A DNA stretch of 64,000 nucleotides from Dokdonella sp. (GTDB taxonomy: Bacteria > Pseudomonadota > Gammaproteobacteria > Xanthomonadales > Rhodanobacteraceae). Of this stretch, positions 27,901 to 35,756 are shown one piece after another. The notes beneath the pieces were generated by a model. It did not search any database and had not been told where the DNA came from. It saw only the letters and a list, made by a program, of their open reading frames with translations. Position numbers and translations under genes: made by a program. Positions within the stretch are counted from its first letter, which is position 1. Every line of letters starts with the position of its first letter. The stretch is from contig NZ_JAHCAQ010000018.1 in NCBI RefSeq assembly GCF_019634845.1, positions 1 through 64,000 on the forward strand, written 5' to 3'.

Positions 27901-28733
27901 CGGTCGAAGGCAACACCGATGGCAGCTGGACCAACGTGATCAACGCCTTCATCGACTGGAACCGCAACGGCACGTTCGAGGCCAGCGAGGGCTACTCGAT
28001 CGGCAACATCACCAACTCGACCGGACTTGACGGCAAGCAGGCCACCAACACGATCGCGGTGCCGGCCAGCGTGACGCCGGGCCCGGTGCGCATGCGCGTG
28101 CTCAAGCGGTACAGCGCGGCGGCAACGGCCTGCAACAACACGGGTTATGGTCAGGGTGAGGACTACACGCTGATCGTGCAGGGCAACGCGAACTACACGG
28201 TCGGCGGCAGCGTGACGGGCCTGGCCGGTTCCGGCCTCGTGCTGTCGCTCAATGGCAGCCAGAGCCTGCCGGTGGCGGCCAATGGCAGCTTCACGTTCCC
28301 GACCGCGCTGGCCGACGGCAGCAGCTATGCGGTGACGGTGACGACCCAGCCCGGCACGCCTGCGCAGACCTGCACGGTCAGCAATGGCGGCGGCGTGCTC
28401 GCCGGTGCCAACGTGACCAATGTCGCCGTGGCCTGCACGACCAATACCTACACGGTCGGTGGCAGCGTGACGGGCCTGGTCGGTTCCGGCCTCGTGCTGT
28501 CGCTCAATGGCAGCCAGAGCCTGCCGGTGGCGGCCGATGGCAGCTTCACCTTCCCGACTGCGCTGCTTGACGGCAGCAGCTATGCGGTGACGGTGACGAC
28601 CCAGCCGAGTGCGCCGATCGAGGTGTGCACGGTCAGCAATGGCAGCGGCACGCTCGCCGGCGCCAACGTCGGCAACGTGGCCGTGAGCTGCATCGACCGC
28701 ATCTTCGCCGACGGCTTCGACGAAGCCCCCTGA
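24963..28733 (+). CDS. Secreted thermolysin/fungalysin-like zinc metallopeptidase with Ig, FN3-like and GEVED modules
   Basis: 1256 residues. A signal peptide (basic start, then GAACGLLAACASALLSPAFA) precedes an FTP-type propeptide (about 110-215: RLRDFIAANAELLGVKG, YQDGVRVDGANVFFRI). The catalytic site is HEWGH at 496-500; the third zinc ligand is probably E517 in GEAVGDTF, aligned with the NEAISDIF of thermolysin. Several CxxC-rich loops follow (KICHNCTTCTGV). C-terminal modules in order: an Ig-like domain (about 722-820), an FN3-like domain (PALNAPLDGATGTPRSPAF; WRVRANSVCGNSSY), a GEVED domain ending YGQGEDYTLIV, two 85-residue repeats, and the terminal IFADGFDEAP. It likely digests extracellular protein or peptide. 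No neighbour suggests a dedicated secretion system. Confidence 0.88.
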   Translation: MTPISDRAHGRAVRAPRRWLAGAACGLLAACASALLSPAFAIQPLVPGQHATQTRLLQPISAQDINVEPALEATTSLAAAAAQRAQVAGFLARYGGEWEMRWDRRNDLPNLIQGSGIALVPGRGNALTLAQLGLPANHQVDLATVETRLRDFIAANAELLGVKGVDLRLDPASSTVYGKGDSHWFVEFEQYQDGVRVDGANVFFRIAAGNIIQFGSNRIAPVRIGSFPVSARDAAFALALADIGFAAGTTVSEVLDAGELLLLPVAPAGDSGTADFAGSTGQGYAHRLVWRFTFRVHDDEATYRVLTDAHSNRVIDVQNINTYVNATVTGGIYPTTNTDPEIVVPLPFAAVTNGSAKVTDALGIYDYSGGAATSALDGKYFKMSDGCGSISLSNSTDGNLAFGSSGGTDCTTPGVGGPGNTHSSRSGFYHLTNINRKAITFLPGNTWLNGKVTANMNVNDVCNAYWNGASLNFFKSGTYGSTFCSNTGEIAAVFLHEWGHGMDTNSGGSAGDMGSGEAVGDTFAFLETKTSCIGDNFTPGKICHNCTTCTGVRDVRDFGLTGSKPIAKPSNVTAAGGIKCDDYVGQGGISCPYTTNSGQVYRGPMGYEGHCESIIASSANWDLSQMLISRWGNPQGWQEMDRIWYGSLTPSKSAYRVASGGTCNPSATVDGCGANNWYTVFLAADDDDGNLGNGTPNACRIWDAFNAHGIACGTRPVCSNDAPDFNLAITPATQSVCAMPSASASYTVNVGQQLGFTNPVALSASGLPSGVSASFSPSSVIPGNSAAMTVNVSGAAAGTATLTVSGSASGSPGHSATTQLVIATALPALPALNAPLDGATGTPRSPAFAWASDVAAESYTIEVASDNAFTTIVASGTPTSNSWTPSTPLAPLTTYYWRVRANSVCGNSSYSPTFSFTTGVTFPEPYCPVTFPNNVEPITKVIFTGINNPSSAALNGSPALEDFLGVSGGLVAAGQSYSITVEGNTDGSWTNVINAFIDWNRNGTFEASEGYSIGNITNSTGLDGKQATNTIAVPASVTPGPVRMRVLKRYSAAATACNNTGYGQGEDYTLIVQGNANYTVGGSVTGLAGSGLVLSLNGSQSLPVAANGSFTFPTALADGSSYAVTVTTQPGTPAQTCTVSNGGGVLAGANVTNVAVACTTNTYTVGGSVTGLVGSGLVLSLNGSQSLPVAADGSFTFPTALLDGSSYAVTVTTQPSAPIEVCTVSNGSGTLAGANVGNVAVSCIDRIFADGFDEAP
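28194..28703 (+). repeat. 255-bp in-gene tandem duplication in the metallopeptidase C-terminus
   Basis: Two adjacent copies (28194-28448 and 28449-28703) are nearly identical at the DNA level, including long exact runs across synonymous sites. Each encodes an 85-residue beta-rich module beginning YTVGGSVTGL and ending in a Cys pair (TCTVSNGGG ... VAVACT). The low silent divergence points to recent duplication or gene conversion. The module resembles short carboxypeptidase-regulatory-like or Ig-like stalks seen at the ends of secreted proteins in this order. Confidence 0.85.
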
Positions 28734-28756
28734 TACCCGTCAGGCGGTGAATTCCG

Positions 28757-28789
28757 GCGCCACGACCGCAAGGTCGTGGCGCTTTTTTT
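28757..28789 (+). terminator. Strong Rho-independent terminator
   Basis: Perfect 11-bp stem (28757-28767 / 28772-28782) with a GCAA tetraloop followed by seven T residues, 24 bp after the metallopeptidase stop. The best terminator in the window; it isolates the peptidase as a single-gene transcript. Confidence 0.95.
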
Positions 28790-29010
28790 GGCCCCCATCG
28801 AGCGCAGCACGACGACCGCCCGGCCTCATGCAGGCCAATGTCGATGCCGTCACGCTCCGACCACGGGCCCACGCGGTTACACTTGCACCCCACGCCTGTG
28901 CGCGTCACCCGGATGGTGCTGCGGCCGCGATCCCGTTCAAGGGGCCGGCGCCTCCGACAGCGCTGCGGCATCACCGACCCGCATCACCGCCGACAAGGGA
29001 GCCCACTCCA

Positions 29011-29541
29011 GTGAAAGTCGCCATCCGTACATGCCTGATCGCCGCCTCGTTGGTCCTTGTTGCCGGCAGCCTCGGCGCGCAGGATCAGGCCAGTTTCACG
29101 CTCAACGACGGCGCGGTGCGCTTCCACGCGCCAGCATCATGGATGTCGGTGATGGAGAAGAAGGAAGGCGATCCGCAGGCGATCGCATTCCAGGTGCCCG
29201 ACCCGAGCGCGCAGGACAGTGAGGATGCGGCCACGGTCACGGTCAAGACCCGCCAGCTCGCCGACGCCGCCGGTTTCGCCGCAGCCGTGCAGCAGGAATT
29301 CGAACGCGCGAAGGAGCAGCCGGGTTTCGCCACCGATCCCGCCAACAAGGATGCCGCCGTGCGCCAATACTTCGTGTCGCGCGGCAAGACGCGCTATCTC
29401 GTGCGCGACCGCGCCAAGCTCGTGGGCAAGATCGCTGCCGAAGTGCGCTGCCAGCGGCCACTGCTGGCGTCGACTCCGGCGGCGTGGAGCGCCCAGTTCG
29501 ACCGCGATTGCGACGCGATCATGGCCTCGCTCGGCTCCTGA
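29011..29541 (+). CDS. Exported hypothetical protein, DcrB/PsbP-like
   Basis: 176 residues from a GTG at 29011, ten bases after AAGGGA. Signal peptide VKVAIRTCLIAASLVLVAGSLGA. The mature domain (FTLNDGAVRFHAPASWMSVMEKKEG, later AAVQQEFERAKEQPGF, closing WSAQFDRDCDAIMASL) resembles the small periplasmic DcrB/PsbP-like alpha/beta fold, in which a strand with a short W-turn is typical. Function unknown. A GTG start is chosen because it opens the signal peptide exactly; the open frame reaching back to 28747 runs over the terminator. Confidence 0.65.
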   Translation: MKVAIRTCLIAASLVLVAGSLGAQDQASFTLNDGAVRFHAPASWMSVMEKKEGDPQAIAFQVPDPSAQDSEDAATVTVKTRQLADAAGFAAAVQQEFERAKEQPGFATDPANKDAAVRQYFVSRGKTRYLVRDRAKLVGKIAAEVRCQRPLLASTPAAWSAQFDRDCDAIMASLGS

Positions 29542-29568
29542 GTGCAGACCACCATGCCAGCGCGCACG

Positions 29569-30630
29569 TCACGGTGACGCGCTGGCCGCGGATGCCGGCC
29601 CATCCGAACTCGCACCCGCGTCATTGCCCTCGTCCGCATCGGGCGCGATGACCTCGTAACCGCGCGCACGCAGCGCGCCCAGATAGCCGTCGGCGCCAAC
29701 GACTTCGCTCATCGGCAGCAGCGCAAAGCTCACCGCGTGCGCATCGAGCGCCTTGCCCGCCGCGTCGAGCCACAGCTCGCGCGCGCGCGCCTCGATGTCG
29801 CCGGCTGCCTGCAGCACCTGGGAGCGCTGCATGGCCTCGAAGCAGGCCGCCGACTGGTCCACGTAGGGCAAGGCGCGCAGCGCGGCCAGATCGCCGCTGG
29901 CCCAGGCATTGGCACGCTGCCGCATCGTGACGAGATCGGTCTCGAGGCGCTCGATGGTCCTGGCGAAGCACGCGATGTCGTCGATCTGCTCATGCTTGAA
30001 CTGCTTGATCGCCGCGCGCGGACGATCCAACGCGATCTCGATGCGCAACGGGATTGGGGTCAGCTTGGCCTGCTTGGCGAACTGCGCAATGCGCTCATCG
30101 ACCGCCGCGGTTTCCACGCTCATGCCATTGGCGCGCACAGCCGCGCGATACAGCGCCGTGGCCGCGAACAGCGGCCGCCAGCGTTCGACCTTGTTGCCGC
30201 GCCCCAGGTAGCGCCGCTTGAGCACCTGCCAGCGCGCGTACAGTTCGGCCGGTACCACGTCCTCGAGCTTCTTGCCGTCGGGAAGGTTGCGCACGCCGAT
30301 GAGCCAGGGCGCGAGCGCGAGCTGGCCGAACCAGCCCAGGTCGGATTTGATCGACAGGCCTGGCCTGTCGAGCAGCGCCTGCGCCTGCGCGATGCGTTCA
30401 CCGACTTCGCCGGCCCGCCACTGCATCGCGCGCGGTAGCGGCGCGAGCGTGCCAAGCACCCACAGCACGTGCCCGCCCTTGCGCACCTGCCACAGCCCCG
30501 GGCCTGGCTGCTCGCCGGTGACGACGATGGTGGCGAGCTCGGCGCCATCTGCGGGCGGCGCCGTGCCGTCCTGCGCCAGAGCGAACGGCGCCCATGCCAA
30601 GGCCAATACCAGCCACCAACGTGCAGCCAT
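29569..30630 (-). CDS. Exported TraB/GumN family protein
   Basis: 353 residues with a signal peptide (WWLVLALAWAPFALA). The TraB/GumN fold is visible from GLWQVRKGGHVLWVLGTLAPLP (the first conserved strand, usually GTxH) through the mid region FKHEQIDDIACFARTIERLETDL to FALLPMSEVVGADGYLGALRARGYEV (normally G-x-x-H near GTxxG-L-x-x-L-x-x-x-G). The first His of GT-x-H and the late GxxH His are not present in the expected places, so a metallo-hydrolase activity of the Tiki/TraB type is doubtful here. Convergent with the preceding exported protein. Confidence 0.78.
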   Translation of the reverse strand: MAARWWLVLALAWAPFALAQDGTAPPADGAELATIVVTGEQPGPGLWQVRKGGHVLWVLGTLAPLPRAMQWRAGEVGERIAQAQALLDRPGLSIKSDLGWFGQLALAPWLIGVRNLPDGKKLEDVVPAELYARWQVLKRRYLGRGNKVERWRPLFAATALYRAAVRANGMSVETAAVDERIAQFAKQAKLTPIPLRIEIALDRPRAAIKQFKHEQIDDIACFARTIERLETDLVTMRQRANAWASGDLAALRALPYVDQSAACFEAMQRSQVLQAAGDIEARARELWLDAAGKALDAHAVSFALLPMSEVVGADGYLGALRARGYEVIAPDADEGNDAGASSDGPASAASASP

Positions 30631-30755
30631 ACACGCGACTCCTGACGACAAGGAGCGCGCAGTGTCCACACACGGCGCCACCGCCGCGTCAAAAATCCGT
30701 TGCAACGAGCAGGGTGATTGCGCCCGTGGTCAGGACCGGTACAGGCGCCGCGCCA

Positions 30756-32120
30756 TCACGCCGAACGCGCAAGCTCGCTGGCCACTTCCTTCGCCGCCGC
30801 CAGCGTCGCTTGCACGTCGGCCGGGGTGTGCGCGGTCGAAACGAACAGGTTCTCGTAGGCCCCGGGATGGAACAGCACGCCGCGTGCAAGCATGCCCTGC
30901 CACCAGCGGCGGAACAGCACCTGGTCGGCATGGCGTTCGGCATCGCGGTAGTTGTGGATCGGCTCGCGCGCAAACCACACCTGCATCAGCGGACCCAAGC
31001 CGACCACGCTGGCGGGCAGGCCCGCGTCGCCGAGCACGCGCGACAGGCCATGGCGCAGCGCATCGGATACCGTGTCGAGCTGCTGGTAAAGGCCCGCCGT
31101 GTTGAGCTCGTCGAGCGCCGCGTTGGCCGCCGCGATGGCGATGCCGTTGGCGCAGTAGGTGCCGGCCATCGACACCTTGCCGGTCGCCACCAATGCCATG
31201 AGCTCGGCACGCCCGCCCATCGCCGCCACCGGAAAACCGCCACCGATGCCCTTGGCGAACACGGAAAGGTCGGGCTTGATGCCAAATCGCCCCTGCGCAC
31301 CGGCCAGGCCGAGGCGGAAACCCGTGATGACCTCGTCGAAGATCAACACCACGCCATGCGCCTGGGTGAGTTCGCGCATGGCCTCCAGATAACCCGGTTG
31401 CGGCAGGATGCAGCCGGTGTTGCACATGACCGGCTCGGTGAGCACCGCGGCAATCTCGTGGCCATGGCGCTTGAGCGTGTCGGCCAGCAGGTCGGCATCG
31501 TTCCACGGCAGGATGATGAGGTTGTCCTCGATGCCATGCGGCAGGCCTGGTCCCTGCGGTACCGCACGCGGATGGTCGTCGGGGCCGGCCCGGTCCAGCG
31601 CCGGATGCTTGCTCCAGTACACGCCGTCGGAAAAGCCGTGGTACATGCCCTCGAAGCGGACGATCTTGCTGCGGCCAGTGAATGCGCGCGCCAGGCGCGT
31701 GGCGTACAGCACGGCCTCGGTACCGGTGTTGCACAACCGCACCTGCTCCACGCTCGGCACGGCGGCGACGATCTTCTCGGCCAGACGCGCCTCGTCCTGG
31801 GTCGGCAGCGCGAACACCGTGCCGCGCGTCTGAATGAAGTCGACCACGGCCTGCGTCACGCGCGGCGGCCGATGCCCGAAGATCATCGGCCCCAGGCCGA
31901 GCAGGTAGTCGATGTAGCGGTTGCCGTCGACGTCGGTCAGGTGCGCGCCCTGCCCGCCCTGCACGAACAGCGGATACGGATCCCAGCCGGCCCAGGTGGC
32001 GCGTGCGGTGCTGTTGACGCCACCTGGAATGAGCTTGCAGGCCTTGTCGAACAGTTCGGCGCTGCGCGCGCTGGCAAGCCCGGCAGCGAGTTGGGCGTGT
32101 TGCGGATCATGGATGTTCAA
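30756..32120 (-). CDS. GSAM-like class III aminotransferase (HemL family)
   Basis: 454-residue PLP enzyme of the glutamate-1-semialdehyde aminomutase group (COG0001). Signs are KLIPGGVNSTARATWAG near the start, CNTGTEAVLYATRLARAFTG, FDEVITGFRLG with the PLP Asp, and the PLP lysine K290 in LSVFAKGIGGGFPVAA. Several blocks differ from true HemL (for example MYHGFSDGVY in place of the CYHGHAD-type motif), so it may be a relative acting on another substrate rather than the tetrapyrrole enzyme. The only in-frame start near the family N-terminus is TTG at 32118-32120, with GGAG about ten bases upstream. Confidence 0.8.
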   Translation of the reverse strand: MNIHDPQHAQLAAGLASARSAELFDKACKLIPGGVNSTARATWAGWDPYPLFVQGGQGAHLTDVDGNRYIDYLLGLGPMIFGHRPPRVTQAVVDFIQTRGTVFALPTQDEARLAEKIVAAVPSVEQVRLCNTGTEAVLYATRLARAFTGRSKIVRFEGMYHGFSDGVYWSKHPALDRAGPDDHPRAVPQGPGLPHGIEDNLIILPWNDADLLADTLKRHGHEIAAVLTEPVMCNTGCILPQPGYLEAMRELTQAHGVVLIFDEVITGFRLGLAGAQGRFGIKPDLSVFAKGIGGGFPVAAMGGRAELMALVATGKVSMAGTYCANGIAIAAANAALDELNTAGLYQQLDTVSDALRHGLSRVLGDAGLPASVVGLGPLMQVWFAREPIHNYRDAERHADQVLFRRWWQGMLARGVLFHPGAYENLFVSTAHTPADVQATLAAAKEVASELARSA

Positions 32121-32209
32121 GCGGGAGGACTCCGGATGGCGGCGCAGCGGCGCGGCACGGCGCGACGGCGCATGGAAATTCGGGATATGGCAACGCCGAT
32201 GGGCGGCGC

Positions 32210-32899
32210 TCAGGCGGCCTGCGGCGCCGGTACCTGCGCCGGCAGCTCACCCGCCAGCAGCGTCGGCAGCAGCTCGAGCGCATCGACGAAACCCGTGATC
32301 GGCACGTAGGGAATCGCCGCCGCACGGCAATGTTCGATGAGGCGATGCTTGGCGAACACGAGGTCGGCCTCGCCCGAGACGCAGAAATCCGAGGCGCCAT
32401 CGCCGATCACGAGCACGCGCTGGCGTTGGCCGCGCAGCGCACCGGCACTGGCGCACTTGCAGTTGCCGCTGCGGCAGCCCGCATCGCTGAACGGAAACTC
32501 GAGCGCCCAGCTCCGTGCGCCAGTGGCGCGCAGATGGTTGGCCACGATCGGTAGCCCGTCGAGGCCATGGTTGCCGAGGATGCGGCGGATCGAGTAATCG
32601 AGCCCGTCGCTGAGCACACTCAGCCGCACGCCGGCGCGCCGCGTCGCCGCCACGAAAGCGGCGAAGTCGCGATCGATACGCATCTCGTCCAGATGCGCGT
32701 CCAGTTCCTCGCGGCTGGCGTCGATCAGCGCGACCTGTCGCGCCATGCACTCGCGCGAGCCGATCTCGCCGCGCTTCCAGGCTTGCTCGATATCGACCCA
32801 GCCGGGCCGTGCAAAACGCTCGAGCAACGAATCGGTAATGTCTTCGACGCTGATCGTGCCGTCGAAATCGCACAGGATCGTCCAGTTGGACACGTACAC
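32210..32899 (-). CDS. HAD-IB phosphatase, MtnX-like
   Basis: 229 residues from a GTG at 32897-32899. HAD motif I is LCDFDGTISVED with the nucleophile and acid Asp; motif II region LSVLSDGLDYSIRRIL; motif IV VLVIGDGASDFCVSGEADLVFAK. This arrangement and length match the MtnX / phosphoserine-phosphatase-like branch (2-hydroxy-3-keto-5-methylthiopentenyl-1-phosphate phosphatase of methionine salvage), but no other mtn salvage gene is adjacent, so the substrate is open. A Cys cluster (DAGCRSGNCKCAS) in the cap is notable. It follows the aminotransferase on the same strand by 89 bp upstream. Confidence 0.8.
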   Translation of the reverse strand: MYVSNWTILCDFDGTISVEDITDSLLERFARPGWVDIEQAWKRGEIGSRECMARQVALIDASREELDAHLDEMRIDRDFAAFVAATRRAGVRLSVLSDGLDYSIRRILGNHGLDGLPIVANHLRATGARSWALEFPFSDAGCRSGNCKCASAGALRGQRQRVLVIGDGASDFCVSGEADLVFAKHRLIEHCRAAAIPYVPITGFVDALELLPTLLAGELPAQVPAPQAA

Positions 32900-32989
32900 A
32901 TTCCCGCGACCCGACCAAGGATCGCCACGACGTGCAGACTAGTGAGCGGTGTCTTTCGCAGGCGTTTCGCCGTCGCCCGGCACGCGCCA

Positions 32990-33916
32990 TCAACGGCCCG
33001 GCGCGGCTGGCGCGGCCTGGCCCGCCCTGAACTTCACCAGCACGCGCTGACCGATGCGGAAGTCGCCACCTTCCAGGCGCAGCACGCAATCGACGTCGTG
33101 CACGCCGGCACGCTCGATGGGATCGTCGGTCAGGCGGCTCGGGCCAAACACTTCGCCCACGCGCAGCACCTGTGCCTGCACGGTCGCGCCTTCACCCGAT
33201 TCGCGCACGACGTCGGCCTGCATGCCGGCCTTGACCTTGTCGACATAGGCTTCGTTGAGCTCGGCGCGCACGATGCGCGGCCGATCGGGCAGCAACTGGA
33301 ACAGTTCGGCGCCGCCCTGCACCGACACCACGTCGCCGACATGCACGCCGCGGCGCACGATGCGACCTGCCACCGGCGCGCGCAACACGCGCAGTTCGAG
33401 CTCGCTGCGCGCCTCGTTGACGCGCTCATGCGCCATCGCGACGGCAGCGTCGGCGGCGGCAACCTCGGCCTTGAGCACCGCCAGGTTGGTATTGGCCTCG
33501 TCGGCCGCCTGGGCACTGGTGGCGCCGGCGGCAGCCGCCTCGCCGGTACGCTGCGCGAGCTGACCGAGCGGCGCGAGGCGGGCCCGTGCCACCTCGAGCT
33601 GGGCGCGCGCCTGCCTGAGCGCCGCCTCGGCCAGGGCCAGGGCGGTCCGCGCCTCGCGCTGGTCGAGTGTGGCGAGCACGGCGCCCTGCGCCACCGCATC
33701 GCCATCTTCGGCCTGCACGGTGTCGATGCGTCCATCGCGCGGCGTGGTGATGCGCACGAGACCGCCCTCGACGTCGATCTCGCCGCGCGCCATCGCCAGC
33801 CACGCGCCCGTCACGCCGCCCTGCGCGGCGGCATCGGCTCCAACCTGCCCGCAACCAGCCAGCACGACGGCCAGTGCGACGATCAACATCATGGCGGGAA
33901 CGCGCAGCGCGCTCAT
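32990..33916 (-). CDS. HlyD/MacA-type membrane fusion lipoprotein of an ABC exporter
   Basis: 308 residues. Lipoprotein signal with lipobox LAGC (AMMLIVALAVVLAGC). Biotinyl-lipoyl half motifs flank a coiled-coil hairpin: RITTPRDGRIDTVQAEDGDAVAQG and, after ALALAEAALRQARAQLEVA and similar helices, RAPVAGRIVRRGVHVGDVV. A beta-barrel domain follows (VRAELNEAYVDKVKAGMQADVV). It would bridge the inner membrane permease and the outer membrane factor encoded upstream. ATG overlaps the ATPase stop by four bases (ATGA). Last gene of the operon. Confidence 0.9.
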   Translation of the reverse strand: MSALRVPAMMLIVALAVVLAGCGQVGADAAAQGGVTGAWLAMARGEIDVEGGLVRITTPRDGRIDTVQAEDGDAVAQGAVLATLDQREARTALALAEAALRQARAQLEVARARLAPLGQLAQRTGEAAAAGATSAQAADEANTNLAVLKAEVAAADAAVAMAHERVNEARSELELRVLRAPVAGRIVRRGVHVGDVVSVQGGAELFQLLPDRPRIVRAELNEAYVDKVKAGMQADVVRESGEGATVQAQVLRVGEVFGPSRLTDDPIERAGVHDVDCVLRLEGGDFRIGQRVLVKFRAGQAAPAAPGR

Positions 33917-34638
33917 GGCACAACTTCCTCATTCACGGCGGGCCGCACGCGGCGGTCGGACAGTATCTTGCCATCCTCCATCGCCAGCACGCGATCCGCA
34001 TGCGCGATCAGGCGCGGGTCGTGGCTCACGCACAGCACGGTGGCGCCATGCGTGTGCGCGATGCGATGCAGGGTGTCGATCACGATCTGGCCGTTGGCCG
34101 CATCGAGCGCGCTGGTCGGCTCGTCGGCGAACAGCAGCTGTGGCTCCTTGGCCAGCGCGCGCGCGATCGCCACGCGCTGCTTCTCGCCGCCCGACAGTTC
34201 CGCCGGACGCAGATGCAGACGCGGGCTCAGGCCGACCTCGTCGAGCACGCTGCCGGCACGCTGGCGCGCAGCCGCCTTGCTGAAGCCGAGGTAGCCCAGC
34301 GGCAACATCACCTGTTCGAGTGCGGTCAGCGCCGGAAACAGGTTGAAGCCCTGGAACACGAAACCGGTGTGGCGCAGCCGGAAGCGCTCGCGCTGATCGG
34401 CCGAAAGCCGCGCCAGATCCTCGCCCAACGCAACCACATGGCCCGCGTCGGGCCGCAACAACCCGGACAGGATCGCCAGCAGGGTGCTCTTGCCGCAACC
34501 CGACGGCCCCGACACCAGACTCAGTTCCGCCGGCGCGATCTCGAGCGAGAGGTCGCTGAGCACCTGCGCACGGATCTTGCCCGTGACGAAGGCCTTGCTG
34601 ATCGATTGGGCGATGAGACTGGCGGACATCGCGTTCAC
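33913..34638 (-). CDS. ABC exporter ATP-binding subunit (MacB/LolD/DevA type)
   Basis: 241 residues. Walker A GPSGCGKSTLLA, Q-loop region GFVFQGFNLFPALTALEQV, signature LSGGEKQRVAIARAL, Walker B LLFADEPTSALDA, and switch His in VLCVSHDPRLI. This sequence style (short ATPase without fused permease, E-Q-x-M-x-P-L after the Q-loop) belongs to the LolD/FtsE/DevA class that works with FtsX-like permeases. A GTG at 34636-34638 overlaps the permease stop; an ATG three codons later (34629) is equally possible. Confidence 0.93.
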   Translation of the reverse strand: MNAMSASLIAQSISKAFVTGKIRAQVLSDLSLEIAPAELSLVSGPSGCGKSTLLAILSGLLRPDAGHVVALGEDLARLSADQRERFRLRHTGFVFQGFNLFPALTALEQVMLPLGYLGFSKAAARQRAGSVLDEVGLSPRLHLRPAELSGGEKQRVAIARALAKEPQLLFADEPTSALDAANGQIVIDTLHRIAHTHGATVLCVSHDPRLIAHADRVLAMEDGKILSDRRVRPAVNEEVVP

Positions 34639-35756
34639 CGCAGCAGCAGTGCCGGATCGGCGTTGCGCAGGGTGCGCAGCGCGGCCAGGCCCGAAGCCAG
34701 CGCGATCGTCATCACCAGCACCGCACAGATCACGATCAGCGAAGGCGTGAGCTGGGCCGGCACGTCGCGCCGCTGCGCCAGCGCCACCACCAGCACGGTA
34801 CCAAGCGCGCCGACCACGATGCCGAAGGCACCGACCCAGGCCGCCTGCACCAGCACCACGCGGCGCAAGGCGCGGCGGCCGACGCCGAGCGCCAGCAGGG
34901 TGGCATATTCGCGCAGCGAACCGGCCACGGCGCCCATCAGGGTCTGGCTGGTGATGACCGCGCCGACCAGTACCACCACCACGGCGAGGAACAGCACGCC
35001 CAACCCCGCCCCGGTCTCGAACAACCAGTAGCGCACCGCGCGCCGCGCGAACGCATCGCTGGTCCAGGCCTGGAAGCGAGCGCCCTTGCCGGCCGCATCG
35101 AGCCGCGCGCGCACCGCCTTGGCCTGCGCCGGATCGCGCAGCTTGACCACGTAGTAGGCGACCTGGTCACCGTTGCCCAATCGCCGCGCGGTGTCGAGCG
35201 AGGTCAGGATGTTGACGCCACCGAGCGCGCGCAGGCCGCTACCGACGCCGACGATGCGGACACGGTGGCCATTGAGGACGGCCTGTCCGCCGATCGCGAG
35301 ACCGAGCTTGCCCAGATCGGCGCGATCGACGATCACCGCGTCGGGTTCGTCGAGCCGCGCGCGCAGTTGCGGATCGAGCACCGCCGAGTACATCAGCGCA
35401 TCGGGCCGCGTGTCGATGCCCGAGATGAACACCGACACGCTGCCCTTGTCGGCCGGGCCGCGCCAGTCGCCATCGAGCCAATTGAATGGCTCGACGCGCT
35501 CGACCTGCGGGTCCATCAACGCCGCGATGCGGGCCTGCGAGGAAATCGGCCGGCCGAGCTCGATCGTCTGCGTACCCGGAAAGCCCAGCCACAGATCGCC
35601 CCCCGACTTGCGCACGTAGACCGCGGCACTGCCGAAGATGCCGAACACGAAGGCGGCCTGCACCAGCAGCAGCAGGCCCGAAAACGCGATCGCGAACGCC
35701 GACGGCAGGAAGCGTCGCCATTCGTACAGCAGGGTCTTGCGCGCCAATGGCACCAT
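34635..35756 (-). CDS. FtsX/DevC-like ABC permease
   Basis: 373 residues with four transmembrane helices: one N-terminal (FLPSAFAIAFSGLLLLVQAAFVFG), a large periplasmic domain (about 45-235), and three C-terminal helices (GVLFLAVVVVLVGAVITSQTL; VVLVQAAWVGAFGIVVGALGTVL; LIVICAVLVMTIALASGLAAL). The layout and the terminal AALRTLRNADPALLLR are typical of DevC/MacB permeases. ATG overlaps the stop of the outer membrane factor gene by one base and the ATPase start lies in its own last codons, implying coupled translation of all subunits. Confidence 0.92.
   Translation of the reverse strand: MVPLARKTLLYEWRRFLPSAFAIAFSGLLLLVQAAFVFGIFGSAAVYVRKSGGDLWLGFPGTQTIELGRPISSQARIAALMDPQVERVEPFNWLDGDWRGPADKGSVSVFISGIDTRPDALMYSAVLDPQLRARLDEPDAVIVDRADLGKLGLAIGGQAVLNGHRVRIVGVGSGLRALGGVNILTSLDTARRLGNGDQVAYYVVKLRDPAQAKAVRARLDAAGKGARFQAWTSDAFARRAVRYWLFETGAGLGVLFLAVVVVLVGAVITSQTLMGAVAGSLREYATLLALGVGRRALRRVVLVQAAWVGAFGIVVGALGTVLVVALAQRRDVPAQLTPSLIVICAVLVMTIALASGLAALRTLRNADPALLLR

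Noticed and set aside
33913..35756. LolCDE lipoprotein-releasing system
   Set aside because: The presence of a fusion lipoprotein and an outer membrane duct in the same operon indicates a MacAB/DevBCA-type exporter instead.
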